In this document: positions 43,637 through 52,805 of the stretch, in pieces | Layout: the number at the start of each line of letters is the position of its first letter | Position numbering within the stretch: the first letter of the stretch is position 1 | DNA from: Actinoplanes utahensis | GTDB taxonomy: Bacteria; Actinomycetota; Actinomycetes; Mycobacteriales; Micromonosporaceae | Direction of reading: 5' to 3' | DNA length: 64,000 bases | Assembly (NCBI RefSeq): GCF_016862455.1 | Contig: NZ_BOMZ01000040.1 | Coordinates: forward strand, 43,508 to 107,507 | The notes under the pieces: model-generated | Seen by the model: the letters and a program-made list of their open reading frames with translations, nothing else | Told to the model about the DNA's origin: nothing | Database searches by the model: none | Translations under genes and position numbers: made by a program

Positions 43637-45031
43637 CTACCTGGCCTGCTCGACAGCCGTCTCCCTACCCGGATTGGCGCCGATGGACGTCCCGTTGAGC
43701 GCCTCGTCCCGGCGGAACGGATCGCCGTACGCCCGGATCGCCCGGCGGGCGAACGCCTGCTGCTGAGTGGCGACCCGCTCCGAGCGGCCCCGGCCGAGGA
43801 AGCTAACGAACCAGTGCAGCACCGCGGTCACCCGGTTCTTGAAGCCGACCAGGTAGAACAGGTGCACCACCACCCACACCACCCAGGCCGGGAAACCGGA
43901 CAGCCGCAGCTTCCAGATGCTCGCCACCGCCGAGAAGCGGGAGATCGTCGCCAGGCTGCCCTTGTCGAAGTACCGGAACGGCTGACCGGTCTCCTTCCCG
44001 GTCAGCCGGCGCTTGATCTGGTCCGCCGCGTGCCGGCCGCTCTGGATCGCGACCTGCGCGACACCGGGCAGCGGCCTGCCGTCCGCGCCGGCCAGGTTCA
44101 TCATGTCGCCGAGCACGAAGATCTCCGGGTGGCCCGGCAGGCTGGTGTCCTTCTCCACCTGGATCCGGCCGGCCCGGTCGGTCTTCGCCCCGGTCGCCTC
44201 CGCCAGCTTCAGGGCCAGCGGGGGAGCGGCCACCCCGGCCGCCCACACCTTCGTCATGGTGGGGATCCGCTCCCGGTGCCCGTCCGTCTCCACCTCGATG
44301 CCGGTGGCGTCGACGGCCACCACCTTCGTGTTCGTCCGCACCTCGACGCCCAGCTTCGCCAGCTGCCGCTCGGCCTTGGCGGAGAGCTGGTCGCCGAACG
44401 TGTTCAGCACCGAGCCGACCGCGTCGACGAGCAGGATCCGCGCCTTGCGGGAGTCGATGTGCCGGTACTGCCCGCGCAGCGTGCGGTGCGCCAGCTCGGC
44501 GATCTGCCCGGCCATCTCGGTGCCGGTCGGGCCCGCCCCGACCACCACGAACGTCATCCACCGCTCGATCGTCTCCGGGTCGGTGTGCAGGTCGGCGACC
44601 TCGAACGCGCCGAAGATCCGGGCCCGCAGCTCCAGGGCGTCGTCGATGCTCTTCATGCCCGGCGCGTAGTCGGCGAACTCGTCGTTGCCGAAATACGACT
44701 GCGAGGCGCCGGCCGCGACGATCAGCGTGTCGTACGGCACCGTGTAGTCGATGCCCGGCCCGGCCACCGACACCGTCTTCGCGGTCACGTCGACGTCCTG
44801 CACCCAGCCGAGGCGCACGTCCACGTTCTTCTGCCGGCGCAGCACCTCCCGGATCGGTGGCGCGACCTCGCCCTCGGAGAGGATGCCGGTCGCCACCTGG
44901 TAGAGCAGCGGCTGGAAGAGGTGGTACGCCGTACCGTTGATCAGGGTGATCTCGACGTCCGCCCGGCGCAACGCCTTGATCGCGAAGAGACCGCCGAAGC
45001 CGGCCCCCACGACAACCACACGATGACTCAT
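43637..45031 (-). CDS. ndh: type II NADH dehydrogenase
   Basis: 464 aa. FAD-binding GxGxxG in VVVGAGFGGL (about 6-15), NADH-binding GxGxxG in VVVGAGPTGTEMAG, metal-free NDH-2 motifs AAGVAAPPLA and VFVLGDMMNLAG, plus a C-terminal amphipathic membrane-associated stretch WVVWVVVHLFYLVGFKNRV. Passes electrons from NADH to the quinone pool without pumping protons. ATG start, monocistronic. Confidence 0.93.
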   Translation of the reverse strand: MSHRVVVVGAGFGGLFAIKALRRADVEITLINGTAYHLFQPLLYQVATGILSEGEVAPPIREVLRRQKNVDVRLGWVQDVDVTAKTVSVAGPGIDYTVPYDTLIVAAGASQSYFGNDEFADYAPGMKSIDDALELRARIFGAFEVADLHTDPETIERWMTFVVVGAGPTGTEMAGQIAELAHRTLRGQYRHIDSRKARILLVDAVGSVLNTFGDQLSAKAERQLAKLGVEVRTNTKVVAVDATGIEVETDGHRERIPTMTKVWAAGVAAPPLALKLAEATGAKTDRAGRIQVEKDTSLPGHPEIFVLGDMMNLAGADGRPLPGVAQVAIQSGRHAADQIKRRLTGKETGQPFRYFDKGSLATISRFSAVASIWKLRLSGFPAWVVWVVVHLFYLVGFKNRVTAVLHWFVSFLGRGRSERVATQQQAFARRAIRAYGDPFRRDEALNGTSIGANPGRETAVEQAR

Positions 45032-45103
45032 CAGTACTCCCTCACCTCAGGGCACCCATAGACCAGCTTGGTATGCCCAGCCCGGCAGCGGAAGTACCGG
45101 ACG

Positions 45104-45360
45104 TCAGGTCAGGCGTTGTGTGATTTGTCCCAGCCGGCGCGCCACCACTGCCAGCTCGTCCGCGGAGAATCCGTCGGTCAGATCCTCGGTCGGCTCCCGG
45201 GTCACCGCTTTCGCCGTGGCGACCGCCTCCCGGCCCTGCGCGGTGAGGCTCAGCCGCACCGCGCGAGCGTGATCGAGGGCCTCGAGCCGGGCAAGGACTT
45301 CAAGCTCTGGCCCGACGACGGCGGCCGACCTGCTGAGGCCCTTTTCCGCGCTGCGCCCCA
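45104..45360 (-). pseudogene. MarR-family regulator remnant lacking its N-terminus
   Basis: Reading the minus strand to the stop at 45104-45106 gives LSRSAAVVGPELEVLARLEALDHARAVRLSLTAQGREAVATA ... TDGFSADELAVVARRLGQITQRLT, the recognition helix, wing and C-terminal helices of a MarR protein. No start codon is available and the expected N-terminus is cut off at the rhamnose mutarotase gene. It accounts for most of the 356-base gap. Confidence 0.6.
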
Positions 45361-45387
45361 GCCGGTTGCAACGTTATTGTCGGCGGC

Positions 45388-45726
45388 ATGACCTACGTGT
45401 GCTTCACCCTGCAGGTGGACCCGGCGAAGCTGGACGAGTACAAGGCCGTCCACGCCGCGGTCTGGCCGGAGATGCTCCAGGCGCTCGCCGCCACCGGCTG
45501 GCGCGACTACCGCCTCTTCCTGCGCGGCGACGGCCTGCTCGTCGGCACCCTGCAGACCGACGACTTCGCCGCCGCCCAGGCGGCCATGGCCCGCACCGAG
45601 GTCAACGCCCGCTGGCAGGCCGCCATGGCCGAGTACTTCCCGGCCCTCGGCGAGGCCCGCCCCGACGAGGGCATGGTCGTCCTGGACCAGGTCTTCCACC
45701 TCGAGGAGCAGCTGCGGAGCAGCTGA
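45388..45726 (+). CDS. rhaM: L-rhamnose mutarotase
   Basis: 112 aa, the full family length. MTYVCFTLQVDPAKLDEYKAVHAAVWPEMLQAL with the conserved catalytic His of the family, then GWRDYRLFLRGDGLLVGTLQTDDF and RWQAAMAEYF. Interconverts the alpha and beta anomers of L-rhamnose. No rhamnose catabolic genes lie nearby, so it is an orphan here. Confidence 0.87.
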   Translation: MTYVCFTLQVDPAKLDEYKAVHAAVWPEMLQALAATGWRDYRLFLRGDGLLVGTLQTDDFAAAQAAMARTEVNARWQAAMAEYFPALGEARPDEGMVVLDQVFHLEEQLRSS

Positions 45727-45829
45727 CCGTGCCCGCAGACGGCGGACCCGCTGCCGAGGCGACGATGCGGGAAGCCGATCAGCCGGACTGTTCCGCGTCG
45801 ATCTCGCAGCGAGGAGCATCGGGCGCGGG

Positions 45830-46270
45830 TCACGCCCGCCAGGCCGTCACCAGGTCACCGGCTGCCGCGGCGGCACGGAACAGGCCGGTCACCCGGACGT
45901 ACGCCTCCTCCAGGTAGGACAGCGCCCAGTCCGCCTCCCACAGGTCCTCGGGGTAGACGCCGATCGAGGCCATCAGCGCGCGGTCGTACCCGGCCGCGAG
46001 CGCCGTGAACGGGGTGGCCGCCAGGAAGGCGGCGGTGGCCCGTACCTCCTCGGCGGTGAGGATGGTGAACGGCTCGCCGGCCGCGAAGACGTCCACCGGC
46101 GGCTCCCGGTCCAGCAGCAGGAAGCGCAGACCGGCCCAGGCCCGGTCGGTGTGGGTGCCCGGCAGGCCGTCCGCGAACGCGAACGCCGCCGGCGGATCCT
46201 CGCCGAGGAGCCGCCGCAGTTCGGTGACGGCGGCCGGGCCGGTGCGCCGGAAGTAGGTGATCACGCTCAT
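45830..46270 (-). CDS. DUF1877 family protein
   Basis: 146 aa. MSVITYFRRTGPAAVTELRRLL at the start and HTDRAWAGLRFLL, AGEPFTILTAEEVRATAAFLA and YDRALMASIGVYPEDLWE follow the DUF1877 pattern, a family of soluble proteins of unknown function. The ATG at 46270 is preferred to the longer frame at 46288 because the family begins with this motif. Confidence 0.8.
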   Translation of the reverse strand: MSVITYFRRTGPAAVTELRRLLGEDPPAAFAFADGLPGTHTDRAWAGLRFLLLDREPPVDVFAAGEPFTILTAEEVRATAAFLAATPFTALAAGYDRALMASIGVYPEDLWEADWALSYLEEAYVRVTGLFRAAAAAGDLVTAWRA

Positions 46271-46346
46271 CGCGGCATTCTGGCCCACCCGCCGGGGTAT
46301 CCCGGAAACGGACAGGAAACGTACAGGTCAGGGCTGGCTCCGGCGG

Positions 46347-46357
46347 CCTACGCTGGA
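46347..46357 (+). promoter_or_regulatory. promoter-like CCTACGCTGGA, copy 1
   Basis: Contains the -10-like TACGCT, 55 bases before the start of the His-rich protein gene. The same 11 bases occur at 61247-61257, at nearly the same distance before another small gene. Confidence 0.4.
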
Positions 46358-46409
46358 ATCCGGACGGCTCGCCGGAACGGGCGAGCCGGGCAGTGAAGGA
46401 GACAGTGCG

Positions 46410-46685
46410 TTGGGCATGATCAAGAGGTTTGTGCTCTCCATGGTCGCGTCGAGGCTGCAGCGCATGTCGCACCGCGGCCACAATCCGATGGTCGACGGCG
46501 CGCTGCGCGAGGTGAACCACCGGCTCCACCGCGAGCAGGGCTACGGGCACCCCGGCGCCTACGGGCACGGCGGTTACGGGCAGGGCGGCTACGGGCAGGG
46601 CGGCGCGTACGGGCACCACGGCCACTACCGGCACCACGGCCACTATCGCCACCACGGGCACTACCGGCGCCGCCGCTTCTTCTGA
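46410..46685 (+). CDS. small His/Gly/Tyr-rich protein
   Basis: 91 aa. A short basic helical N-terminus (MIKRFVLSMVASRLQRMSHRGHNPMVDGALREVNHRL) is followed by low-complexity repeats GYGQGGYGQGG and three HGHYRH units. TTG at 46410 is chosen because AAGGAGA lies seven bases upstream; ATG 46416 is the alternative. The histidine cluster could bind metal ions. No family recognised. Confidence 0.65.
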   Translation: MGMIKRFVLSMVASRLQRMSHRGHNPMVDGALREVNHRLHREQGYGHPGAYGHGGYGQGGYGQGGAYGHHGHYRHHGHYRHHGHYRRRRFF

Positions 46686-46726
46686 CGGCGGCTCAGCGGC
46701 GCCGTGCCGGTGCCGATGAGCATCAG

Positions 46727-48439
46727 GTGGGCGGGAGCGGGACCGAGCGGGAGCGGCAGCGGGTCGCCGAGCTGCGCGAATACCACCTGCTCGACACCCC
46801 GCCCGCCGCCGAGGTGGAAGCCGTCGTCCGGGTCGCCGCCGCCGTCGCCGCCGTCCCCGCCGCGACGCTGAACCTGCTCGACGACGCCCGGCAGTACATG
46901 CTGACCACCGTCGGTGTCGCCGCGCAGCAGTGCTCCCGCGAGGACTCGCTGTGCAGCGTCCGGCTCGACCGGGGCGAGTTCGTGCACCTGCCCGACGCCC
47001 GGGAGGAACCCGACTACCGCGACAACCCGTGGGTCACCGGTGTGCTCGGCCGGGTCGTGTTCTACGCGTCCGCGCCGCTGGTCAGCCCGGCCGGCAACGT
47101 GATGGGCACCCTCTGCGTCTTCGACAGCACCCGGCGCGAACTCAGCCCGGACCAGATCGGCCGGCTCACCGACCTGGCCGGCATCATCGTGGCGTTCTTC
47201 GAACGGCGCCGGAACGCCCGGCTCACCGCCACCCTCAAGGAGACCATCCAGTCCCGCGAGCGGTGGACCGCCACCATGCTGGACAGCATCGACGAGGCGG
47301 TCGTCGCGATCGCCTCGGACGGGCGGGTCACCCTGTTCAACCGGGCCGCCCGCGAACTGCACGAACCCGACGTGGACCTGCGGGCCGGGCCGCACGGTAC
47401 GGCGGCCCGATACCGGCTCTACGAGCCGGGCGGCACCGACCCGCTGCCCGACGACGAGGTGCCGCTGCTGAAGGTGATGCGCACCGGGGAACCGGTCCGC
47501 GGCCGGGAGATGGCGGTCCGGGTCCCCGACGGAAGCCTGCGGTCGGTACGGGCGAACGCCGCGCCGCTGCGCTCCGCCGACGGCACGGTGGCCGGGGCGG
47601 TGGTCGCACTGCAGGACATCACCGCCGAATGCGCCCGCCGGCGCATCATCCAGGAGGCCCACCAGCGGCTGGCCGCGGCCAACGCGGACCTGCGCCGGTC
47701 GAACGCCGACCTGACCGACTTCGCGGGCGCGGTCAGCCACGACCTGGTGGCGCCGCTGGCCGCGGTGGGCGGCTACCTGGACCTGCTGACCGACCTCGAC
47801 GACGCCGACCTGCCGGGCGCCGGAGCCGGTGAGAGGCGGGAGCGGGTGGCGGAGCTGGCGGGGGCGGCGGCGCGGTCGGTCGCCCGGATGCGCGATCTGA
47901 TCGACGCGCTGCTCGGGTACGCGGCGGCGGGGAGTGCTCCGGTGCGCGCGGAGGCCGTACCCCTCACGCCTTTGATCGCGTCGGTGGTGCGCGACCTGGA
48001 GCCGGAGATCGGGCCGGCCGGGGCGCGGGTCACCGTGCCCGGTGTGCTGCCGGAGGTGACCGGTGACCCGGTGCTGATCCGGCAGCTGCTGCAGAACCTG
48101 ATCGGGAACGCGGTGCGGTGCCGGCCTCCGGAACGGCCGGGCCGGGTCGAGATCAGCGCGGAGGCCGGCGACGGAGGGACGACGATCAGGATCGTGGATC
48201 ACGGGGCCGGGATCCCGGCGGAGCGGCGCGACGAGGTGTTCGGCATGTTCGGCCGGCCGGACGGGCATCCGGCGGGGCCCGGCATCGGGCTGGCGAGCTG
48301 CAGGCGGATCGTGGAACGGCACGGTGGGCGGATCACGATCGGGGCGACGCCGGGCGGCGGTACGACCGTGACCGTTCAGCTGGGGCACGGCGCCGGGCGA
48401 ACCGGTCAGGACGGGGGTGGTCCTGCCGATATGACCTAG
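46727..48439 (+). CDS. GAF-PAS sensor histidine kinase
   Basis: 570 aa, no membrane segment. GAF domain (about 25-160), PAS domain (about 180-300), histidine-kinase core with phospho-acceptor His in FAGAVSHDLVAPLAAVGGYL, N-box LLQNLIGNAVRCR, G1 DHGAGIP and G2 GIGLAS. GTG start without a good ribosome binding site. Forms a tandem paralogous pair with the next gene. No response regulator is adjacent. Confidence 0.87.
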   Translation: MGGSGTERERQRVAELREYHLLDTPPAAEVEAVVRVAAAVAAVPAATLNLLDDARQYMLTTVGVAAQQCSREDSLCSVRLDRGEFVHLPDAREEPDYRDNPWVTGVLGRVVFYASAPLVSPAGNVMGTLCVFDSTRRELSPDQIGRLTDLAGIIVAFFERRRNARLTATLKETIQSRERWTATMLDSIDEAVVAIASDGRVTLFNRAARELHEPDVDLRAGPHGTAARYRLYEPGGTDPLPDDEVPLLKVMRTGEPVRGREMAVRVPDGSLRSVRANAAPLRSADGTVAGAVVALQDITAECARRRIIQEAHQRLAAANADLRRSNADLTDFAGAVSHDLVAPLAAVGGYLDLLTDLDDADLPGAGAGERRERVAELAGAAARSVARMRDLIDALLGYAAAGSAPVRAEAVPLTPLIASVVRDLEPEIGPAGARVTVPGVLPEVTGDPVLIRQLLQNLIGNAVRCRPPERPGRVEISAEAGDGGTTIRIVDHGAGIPAERRDEVFGMFGRPDGHPAGPGIGLASCRRIVERHGGRITIGATPGGGTTVTVQLGHGAGRTGQDGGGPADMT

Positions 48440-50092
48440 GTGGATCTGGCGGAACGTCTGACGGAACGGGAGCGGCTGCGGCTCGCCGCGCTGCACGAGT
48501 ACCGCCTGCTGGACTCGCCGGCCGGGGACGAGCTGGAGGCGGTGGTGCGGGTGGCCGCCGCGGTGGCCCGGGTTCCGCATGCCACGCTCAATCTGATCGA
48601 CGAGAACCGGCAGTGTCAGCTCACCACCGTCGGGTTCGAGGGTGGTGACTCGGACCGGTCGGATTCGATGTGTGCGGTCCGGTTCGAGACGGGGATCTTC
48701 ACCTATCTGCCGGACGCCAGCGTCGACCCGGACTTCAAGGACAATCCGTGGGTCACCGGCGTGCACGCGGGGGTGCGGTTGTACGCGTCGGCGCCGCTGG
48801 TCACGCCGGAGGGGCACGCGCTGGGGTCGCTGTGTGTCTTCGACGTGGTGCCGGGAGTGCTGGACGAGGACCAGATCGCCCGGCTCGAGGACCTGGCCCG
48901 GATCATCCTGGCGCTGTTCGAACGGCGCCGGCAGGCGCGGATAAACGCCGAGCTCGCCGCCCTGGCCGAGCAACGGCAGCGGTGGACCGACACGCTGCTG
49001 GACACGATCGACGTGGCGGTGGTCGCGGCGGACCGGAACGGCCGGCTCACCCTGTTCAACCGGGCCGCGCGGGAGTGGCACGGACTGGACGCGGACCGCG
49101 GTGTCGAGCCGGCCTACCGGGCCGGGCGCTATCAGCTGTTCGAGACCGACGGGCGCACCCCGCTGGCGCCGCACCGGCTTCCGCTGCTGCGCGCGCTGCG
49201 GGACGGCGAGGTCCGGGGCGCCGAGATGATCGTGAAGTGCCCGGGCCGGGAGCCGATGCAGGTCAGCGTCAGCGGCCGGGCCCTGACCGGGCCGGGCGGC
49301 GCCCCGCAGGGCGCGGTCGTCGCGATGCACGACGTGACCAGCGCCCGCGCCCAGCAGCGGGTGATCGAGGACGCCCGCCGGGAGTTGGCCGCCGCGAACA
49401 CCGAGCTGCGCCGGTCGAACACCGATCTGTCGAACTTCGCCGGGGCGGTCAGCCACGACCTGGTGGCGCCGCTGGCCGCGGTCGGCGGCTATCTGGAGCA
49501 GATCCGTGCCGAGGTTCACGGGGAGCCGCTGCGCTGGGCGGACGCGGCGTCCCGGGCGGTCACCCGGATGCGCGACCTGATCCGGGCGCTGCTCGATTAC
49601 GCGCAGGCCGGCCGCGCGCCGGTGCGCCGGGCCACGGCCGATCTGGCGGACATCTGCGAGCACGTCCGCACCGATCTGCGGCCGGCGGCCGAGGAGGCCG
49701 GGGCGGTGGTCGAGGTGGCCGGGACGCTGCCGGAGGTGGCCGGTGACCCGGTGCTGATCCGGCAGCTGCTGCAGAACCTGATCGGCAACGCGATCAAGTA
49801 CCGGGATCCGGCGCGGGCCTGCCGGGTCACGGTGTCGGCCGGGCACGACGGCCGCGGCTGGACCGTCCAGGTCGCCGACAACGGCCTCGGCATCCCCCCG
49901 GAACAGCGGGAACGCGTCTTCGACATGTTCACCCGACTCGGCAACGGAACCGCGAACGGGCACGGCATCGGGCTGTCCACCTGCTGGCGCATCGTGGAAC
50001 GGCACGGTGGCCGCATCCGGGTGGACGGGACCCCGGGCGGCGGGACGACGGTGTCGTTCACCCTGCCCGAGGAGACGCCGTCCGGGAGCTGA
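48440..50092 (+). CDS. GAF-PAS sensor histidine kinase, paralogue
   Basis: 550 aa. Same order of domains as its neighbour: GAF (about 15-160), PAS (about 175-300), kinase with FAGAVSHDLVAPLAAVGGYLEQI, N-box LLQNLIGNAIKYRDP, G1 DNGLGIP and G2 GHGIGLST. GTG immediately follows the preceding TAG, so the two are coupled. The kinase cores are almost superimposable, whereas the sensing domains differ, indicating duplication followed by sensory divergence. Confidence 0.87.
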   Translation: MDLAERLTERERLRLAALHEYRLLDSPAGDELEAVVRVAAAVARVPHATLNLIDENRQCQLTTVGFEGGDSDRSDSMCAVRFETGIFTYLPDASVDPDFKDNPWVTGVHAGVRLYASAPLVTPEGHALGSLCVFDVVPGVLDEDQIARLEDLARIILALFERRRQARINAELAALAEQRQRWTDTLLDTIDVAVVAADRNGRLTLFNRAAREWHGLDADRGVEPAYRAGRYQLFETDGRTPLAPHRLPLLRALRDGEVRGAEMIVKCPGREPMQVSVSGRALTGPGGAPQGAVVAMHDVTSARAQQRVIEDARRELAAANTELRRSNTDLSNFAGAVSHDLVAPLAAVGGYLEQIRAEVHGEPLRWADAASRAVTRMRDLIRALLDYAQAGRAPVRRATADLADICEHVRTDLRPAAEEAGAVVEVAGTLPEVAGDPVLIRQLLQNLIGNAIKYRDPARACRVTVSAGHDGRGWTVQVADNGLGIPPEQRERVFDMFTRLGNGTANGHGIGLSTCWRIVERHGGRIRVDGTPGGGTTVSFTLPEETPSGS

Positions 50093-50186
50093 CGCGCCGG
50101 TCGGGGCGGGTGGCCGGGATGTGGTTTCGGGCAGCGGCCATCAGCGGTCCATCCGGCGTTAACCTGCGGCGACGTAGCATCCGCAG

Positions 50187-50744
50187 ATGACCGCCGTGCT
50201 CACCCTCACCCGTGCCGAGCTGGCCCGCCGGGTCGCCGAGTCGCTGATCGGCGACAGCGGCAACCGCTGGCGCCACACCGCGGGCGTGGCCGAGCGGGCC
50301 GCCGAGCTCGCCGACCGGCTCGGCCTCGACCCGGACGTGCTGGTCGCCGCCGCCTGGCTGCACGACATCGGGTACGCCGCTCCGATCGCGCTGACCGGTT
50401 TCCACCCCCTCGACGGCGCCGTGCACCTGAGCGCCGAGGGCTGGCCGGCCCGGATCGCCGGTCTCGTCGCGTACCACTCCGGCGCCCGGTTCGTCGCCGC
50501 CGCCCGCGGCCTGGCCACCGAGATGGCCGCCTTCCCGGACGAGCGCACCCTGACGGCCGACGCCCTCACCTACGCCGATCAGACCGTCGGCCCGACCGGT
50601 CTGCGCGTCGACACCGAGACGCGGTACGAGGAGATGCTGCTGCGGCAGGGCCCCTGCTCGTGGAACGCGAGGGTGGGCGCCGACCGCCGTCCCTACCTGC
50701 GGGCCGCGGCGGCGCGGGTCGAGCATTCACTGAAGGCCCTCTAG
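50187..50744 (+). CDS. HD-domain phosphohydrolase
   Basis: 185 aa. HD metal-binding motif: H in RWRHTAGVAERA, HD in AAAWLHDIGYA, and YHSGARF, with D in DALTYADQT. Family members hydrolyse phosphate esters, often nucleotides; the substrate is unknown. Its last 18 coding bases overlap the convergent M20 peptidase gene. Confidence 0.83.
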   Translation: MTAVLTLTRAELARRVAESLIGDSGNRWRHTAGVAERAAELADRLGLDPDVLVAAAWLHDIGYAAPIALTGFHPLDGAVHLSAEGWPARIAGLVAYHSGARFVAAARGLATEMAAFPDERTLTADALTYADQTVGPTGLRVDTETRYEEMLLRQGPCSWNARVGADRRPYLRAAAARVEHSLKAL

Positions 50745-51806
50745 AAACCCGGCGAGCGCCCGGCGGTACGGGGTGAGCGTGCGCAGATCGACGTACTCCT
50801 CCGGCCCGTGCTGCCCGTCGCCTCCCGGCCCGAAGATCACCGCATCCACCCCCACGGCGGAGTAGAACCGCCCGTCCGCCGTCCCGTGCTTGCGTAGCAG
50901 CGCCCCGTCGAACCCCACGGCCCGCGCCGACTGCCGCAGGAGCCGCACGGCGGCGCTGTCCGGGTCGGCGTGATGCGGCGCCCCGAGCCCTTCGACCGTC
51001 ACCTCGACCCCCGGCCCGGCGACCTCGCGCAGATGGGCGGCCACCTCCTCGGGGCCGCGCCCGGCCAGATCCGGATCCGACGGCGGGAACCGGATGTCCA
51101 GCAGCGCCGCGGCCTGCGCGGGCACCACGTTGGCGGCCTGGTTCGGGGTGTCGATGCGGGCCACGTTCACGGTCGTCGTCCATTCCTCGGCCGCCGGCAC
51201 CGGGTGGCGGTCCAGCAGCCGGCCGATCGCGCCGGTCACGGTGAGCAGCGCGTTCGAGCCGAGCCACGGGTAGGCGGCGTGCGCGGTCCGGCCGGTCGCG
51301 GACAGCCGGGCCCGCAGAATGCCCTTCGACTCGGTCACCACCCGCAGGCCGCTCTGCTCGCCGATGATCACGAAATCGGCCCGGACCCCCTGCTCCACCT
51401 GGTGCCCGGTGCCGTCGAAGCCGCCCACCTCCTCGTCGGTGACCAGCTGCAGGGCGATCGGGTACGGCAGCCGGGGCGCCAGGTCCCGGAACACCCCGGT
51501 CATGACCAGGGCGGCGGCCTTCATGTCGTGGGCGCCGCGGCCGTAGAGACGGTCGCCGTCGAGCCGCGCGGTGAACTGGTGCGGCTCGCCGGGGACGACG
51601 TCGAGGTGGGCGTTGAGGACTACCCGCGGCGTCTCGTCCTCGCGGCCGGGAACGGTCACGAGGACGCTGGGCTTGCCACGGGACTCGAAGCGGCGTACCC
51701 CGACACCGGGGCCGACGACCGTGAGCAGCAGGGCGAGCGCACGCCGCAGCTCGTCCGGCCGGTCCGCGGTCGAGCGGATCGCGATGAGTTCCGCCAGCTC
51801 GTCCAT
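50727..51806 (-). CDS. M20-family metallopeptidase
   Basis: 359 aa. Metal ligands and catalytic residues in LNAHLDVVPG, GRGAHDMKAA and TDEEVGG, the dimerisation-domain histidine in GRTAHAAYPW, and the final ligand in KHGTADGRF. Resembles ArgE/DapE-type deacylases. Cytoplasmic. The start lies 10 bases downstream of the DUF1684 gene, so the two form an operon. Confidence 0.88.
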   Translation of the reverse strand: MDELAELIAIRSTADRPDELRRALALLLTVVGPGVGVRRFESRGKPSVLVTVPGREDETPRVVLNAHLDVVPGEPHQFTARLDGDRLYGRGAHDMKAAALVMTGVFRDLAPRLPYPIALQLVTDEEVGGFDGTGHQVEQGVRADFVIIGEQSGLRVVTESKGILRARLSATGRTAHAAYPWLGSNALLTVTGAIGRLLDRHPVPAAEEWTTTVNVARIDTPNQAANVVPAQAAALLDIRFPPSDPDLAGRGPEEVAAHLREVAGPGVEVTVEGLGAPHHADPDSAAVRLLRQSARAVGFDGALLRKHGTADGRFYSAVGVDAVIFGPGGDGQHGPEEYVDLRTLTPYRRALAGFLEGLQ

Positions 51807-51815
51807 CGACGGAAT

Positions 51816-52601
51816 CTACCGCGGGATCTGCTCTCCCGCCTCGATCGCGACGGTCAGGCGGTTGCCGGTGGGCGGCAGCGGGCAGGTGGCGAACTCGGTG
51901 TACGCGCACGGCAGGTTCGTCGCCCGGTTGAAGTCGAGGGTGACCGTGCCGTCCTCGGCGGGCGGCGCGACGGCCAGGCTCCGGTTCGCCGCGTACGTGG
52001 TCAGCCCGGACGTCGCGTCGGTGAACAGCACGGACAACGACCCCGGGGTGCCGCCGTTGAACGCGATCAGCGACTGCCGCGACCCGCCGAGGGTGAAGTC
52101 GATCCGGCCCGGCGACTCGTAGACGTGCTCGATGCCCTCCGCCACCGAGCCCACGGTCGTCGGCTGCGGCTCGTCGAATGCCCGGTAGACCCCGGTCACC
52201 ACCCACTTCTCGTCGGCGGGATAGGCGGGCGTGCCGGAGTAGCCGGTCAGCACCGGGTTGTCCGGGTGCCGGGGCCGGACCACGTCGAAACCACCACGCC
52301 GCGCGATCTCGATCTTCGCGTCGCCGTATCCGACGGTGCGGTCGGCGCGTTCGGGGAGCGGCGCGAACGTGTGCGTGCCGGTGATCTCCGCGCCGTCCAC
52401 GGTCAGCGACTCGCCGTCGGCGAGGGCGACGGTGACGCCCTGCGGCCCGGTGCTCCACTCGCCGGGCGCGCCCTCGAGACGCTGCGGGGTCCCGGTGAGC
52501 CAGTGCAGGCCGGTGATGGCGAGGAAGCCGTTCGGGTCGGCGCGCCGCTTCTCGTGCTCGGCGTGCCACTGGTCCCACCGGTCCTGGAACGAGATCGTCA
52601 T
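51816..52601 (-). CDS. DUF1684 family protein
   Basis: 261 aa. Family features: FQDRWDQWHAEHEKRRADPNGFLAITGLHWLTG, GVYRAFDEPQPTTVGSVAEG, and the C-terminal TLDFNRATNLPCAYTEFATCPLPPTGNRLTVAIEAGE. Conserved protein of unknown function. First gene of a two-gene operon with the M20 peptidase. The gene start faces the riboswitch-controlled gene. Confidence 0.87.
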   Translation of the reverse strand: MTISFQDRWDQWHAEHEKRRADPNGFLAITGLHWLTGTPQRLEGAPGEWSTGPQGVTVALADGESLTVDGAEITGTHTFAPLPERADRTVGYGDAKIEIARRGGFDVVRPRHPDNPVLTGYSGTPAYPADEKWVVTGVYRAFDEPQPTTVGSVAEGIEHVYESPGRIDFTLGGSRQSLIAFNGGTPGSLSVLFTDATSGLTTYAANRSLAVAPPAEDGTVTLDFNRATNLPCAYTEFATCPLPPTGNRLTVAIEAGEQIPR

Positions 52602-52670
52602 GCACTCGACTCTAATCCCTACTCTTTGCGTGGGATATTGGCGTGGGGCGTGACATCTGCTACGTTCCGT

Positions 52671-52780
52671 TGCAGGTCATGAGCGCCAGCGCGAAGCCCC
52701 GGCTCGCTGGCCGGCAACCCTTCCGTTCGCGACGGGGTGCCCCGGGTGAGGACCGGGCCGTCGCCGACCGGCGACGGCAA
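52671..52780 (+). promoter_or_regulatory. SAM riboswitch (SAM-I/SAM-IV type)
   Basis: Core sequence has GGTCATGAGCGCCAGCG, AGCCCCGGCTCGCTGGCCGG, CAACCC and GGGGTGCCCCGGGTGA. P1 is GGTC/GACC (52675-52678 / 52751-52754); P2 is GCCAGCG/CGCTGGC (52685-52691 / 52705-52711). A 9-bp hairpin GCCGTCGCC/GGCGACGGC (52757-52778) follows, as in SAM-IV. A TACGTT -10 box precedes it. It should lower expression of the downstream sulfur gene when S-adenosylmethionine is plentiful. Confidence 0.83.
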
Positions 52781-52805
52781 ACGGCGAACCCGTGGAGGCG
52801 CGGTC

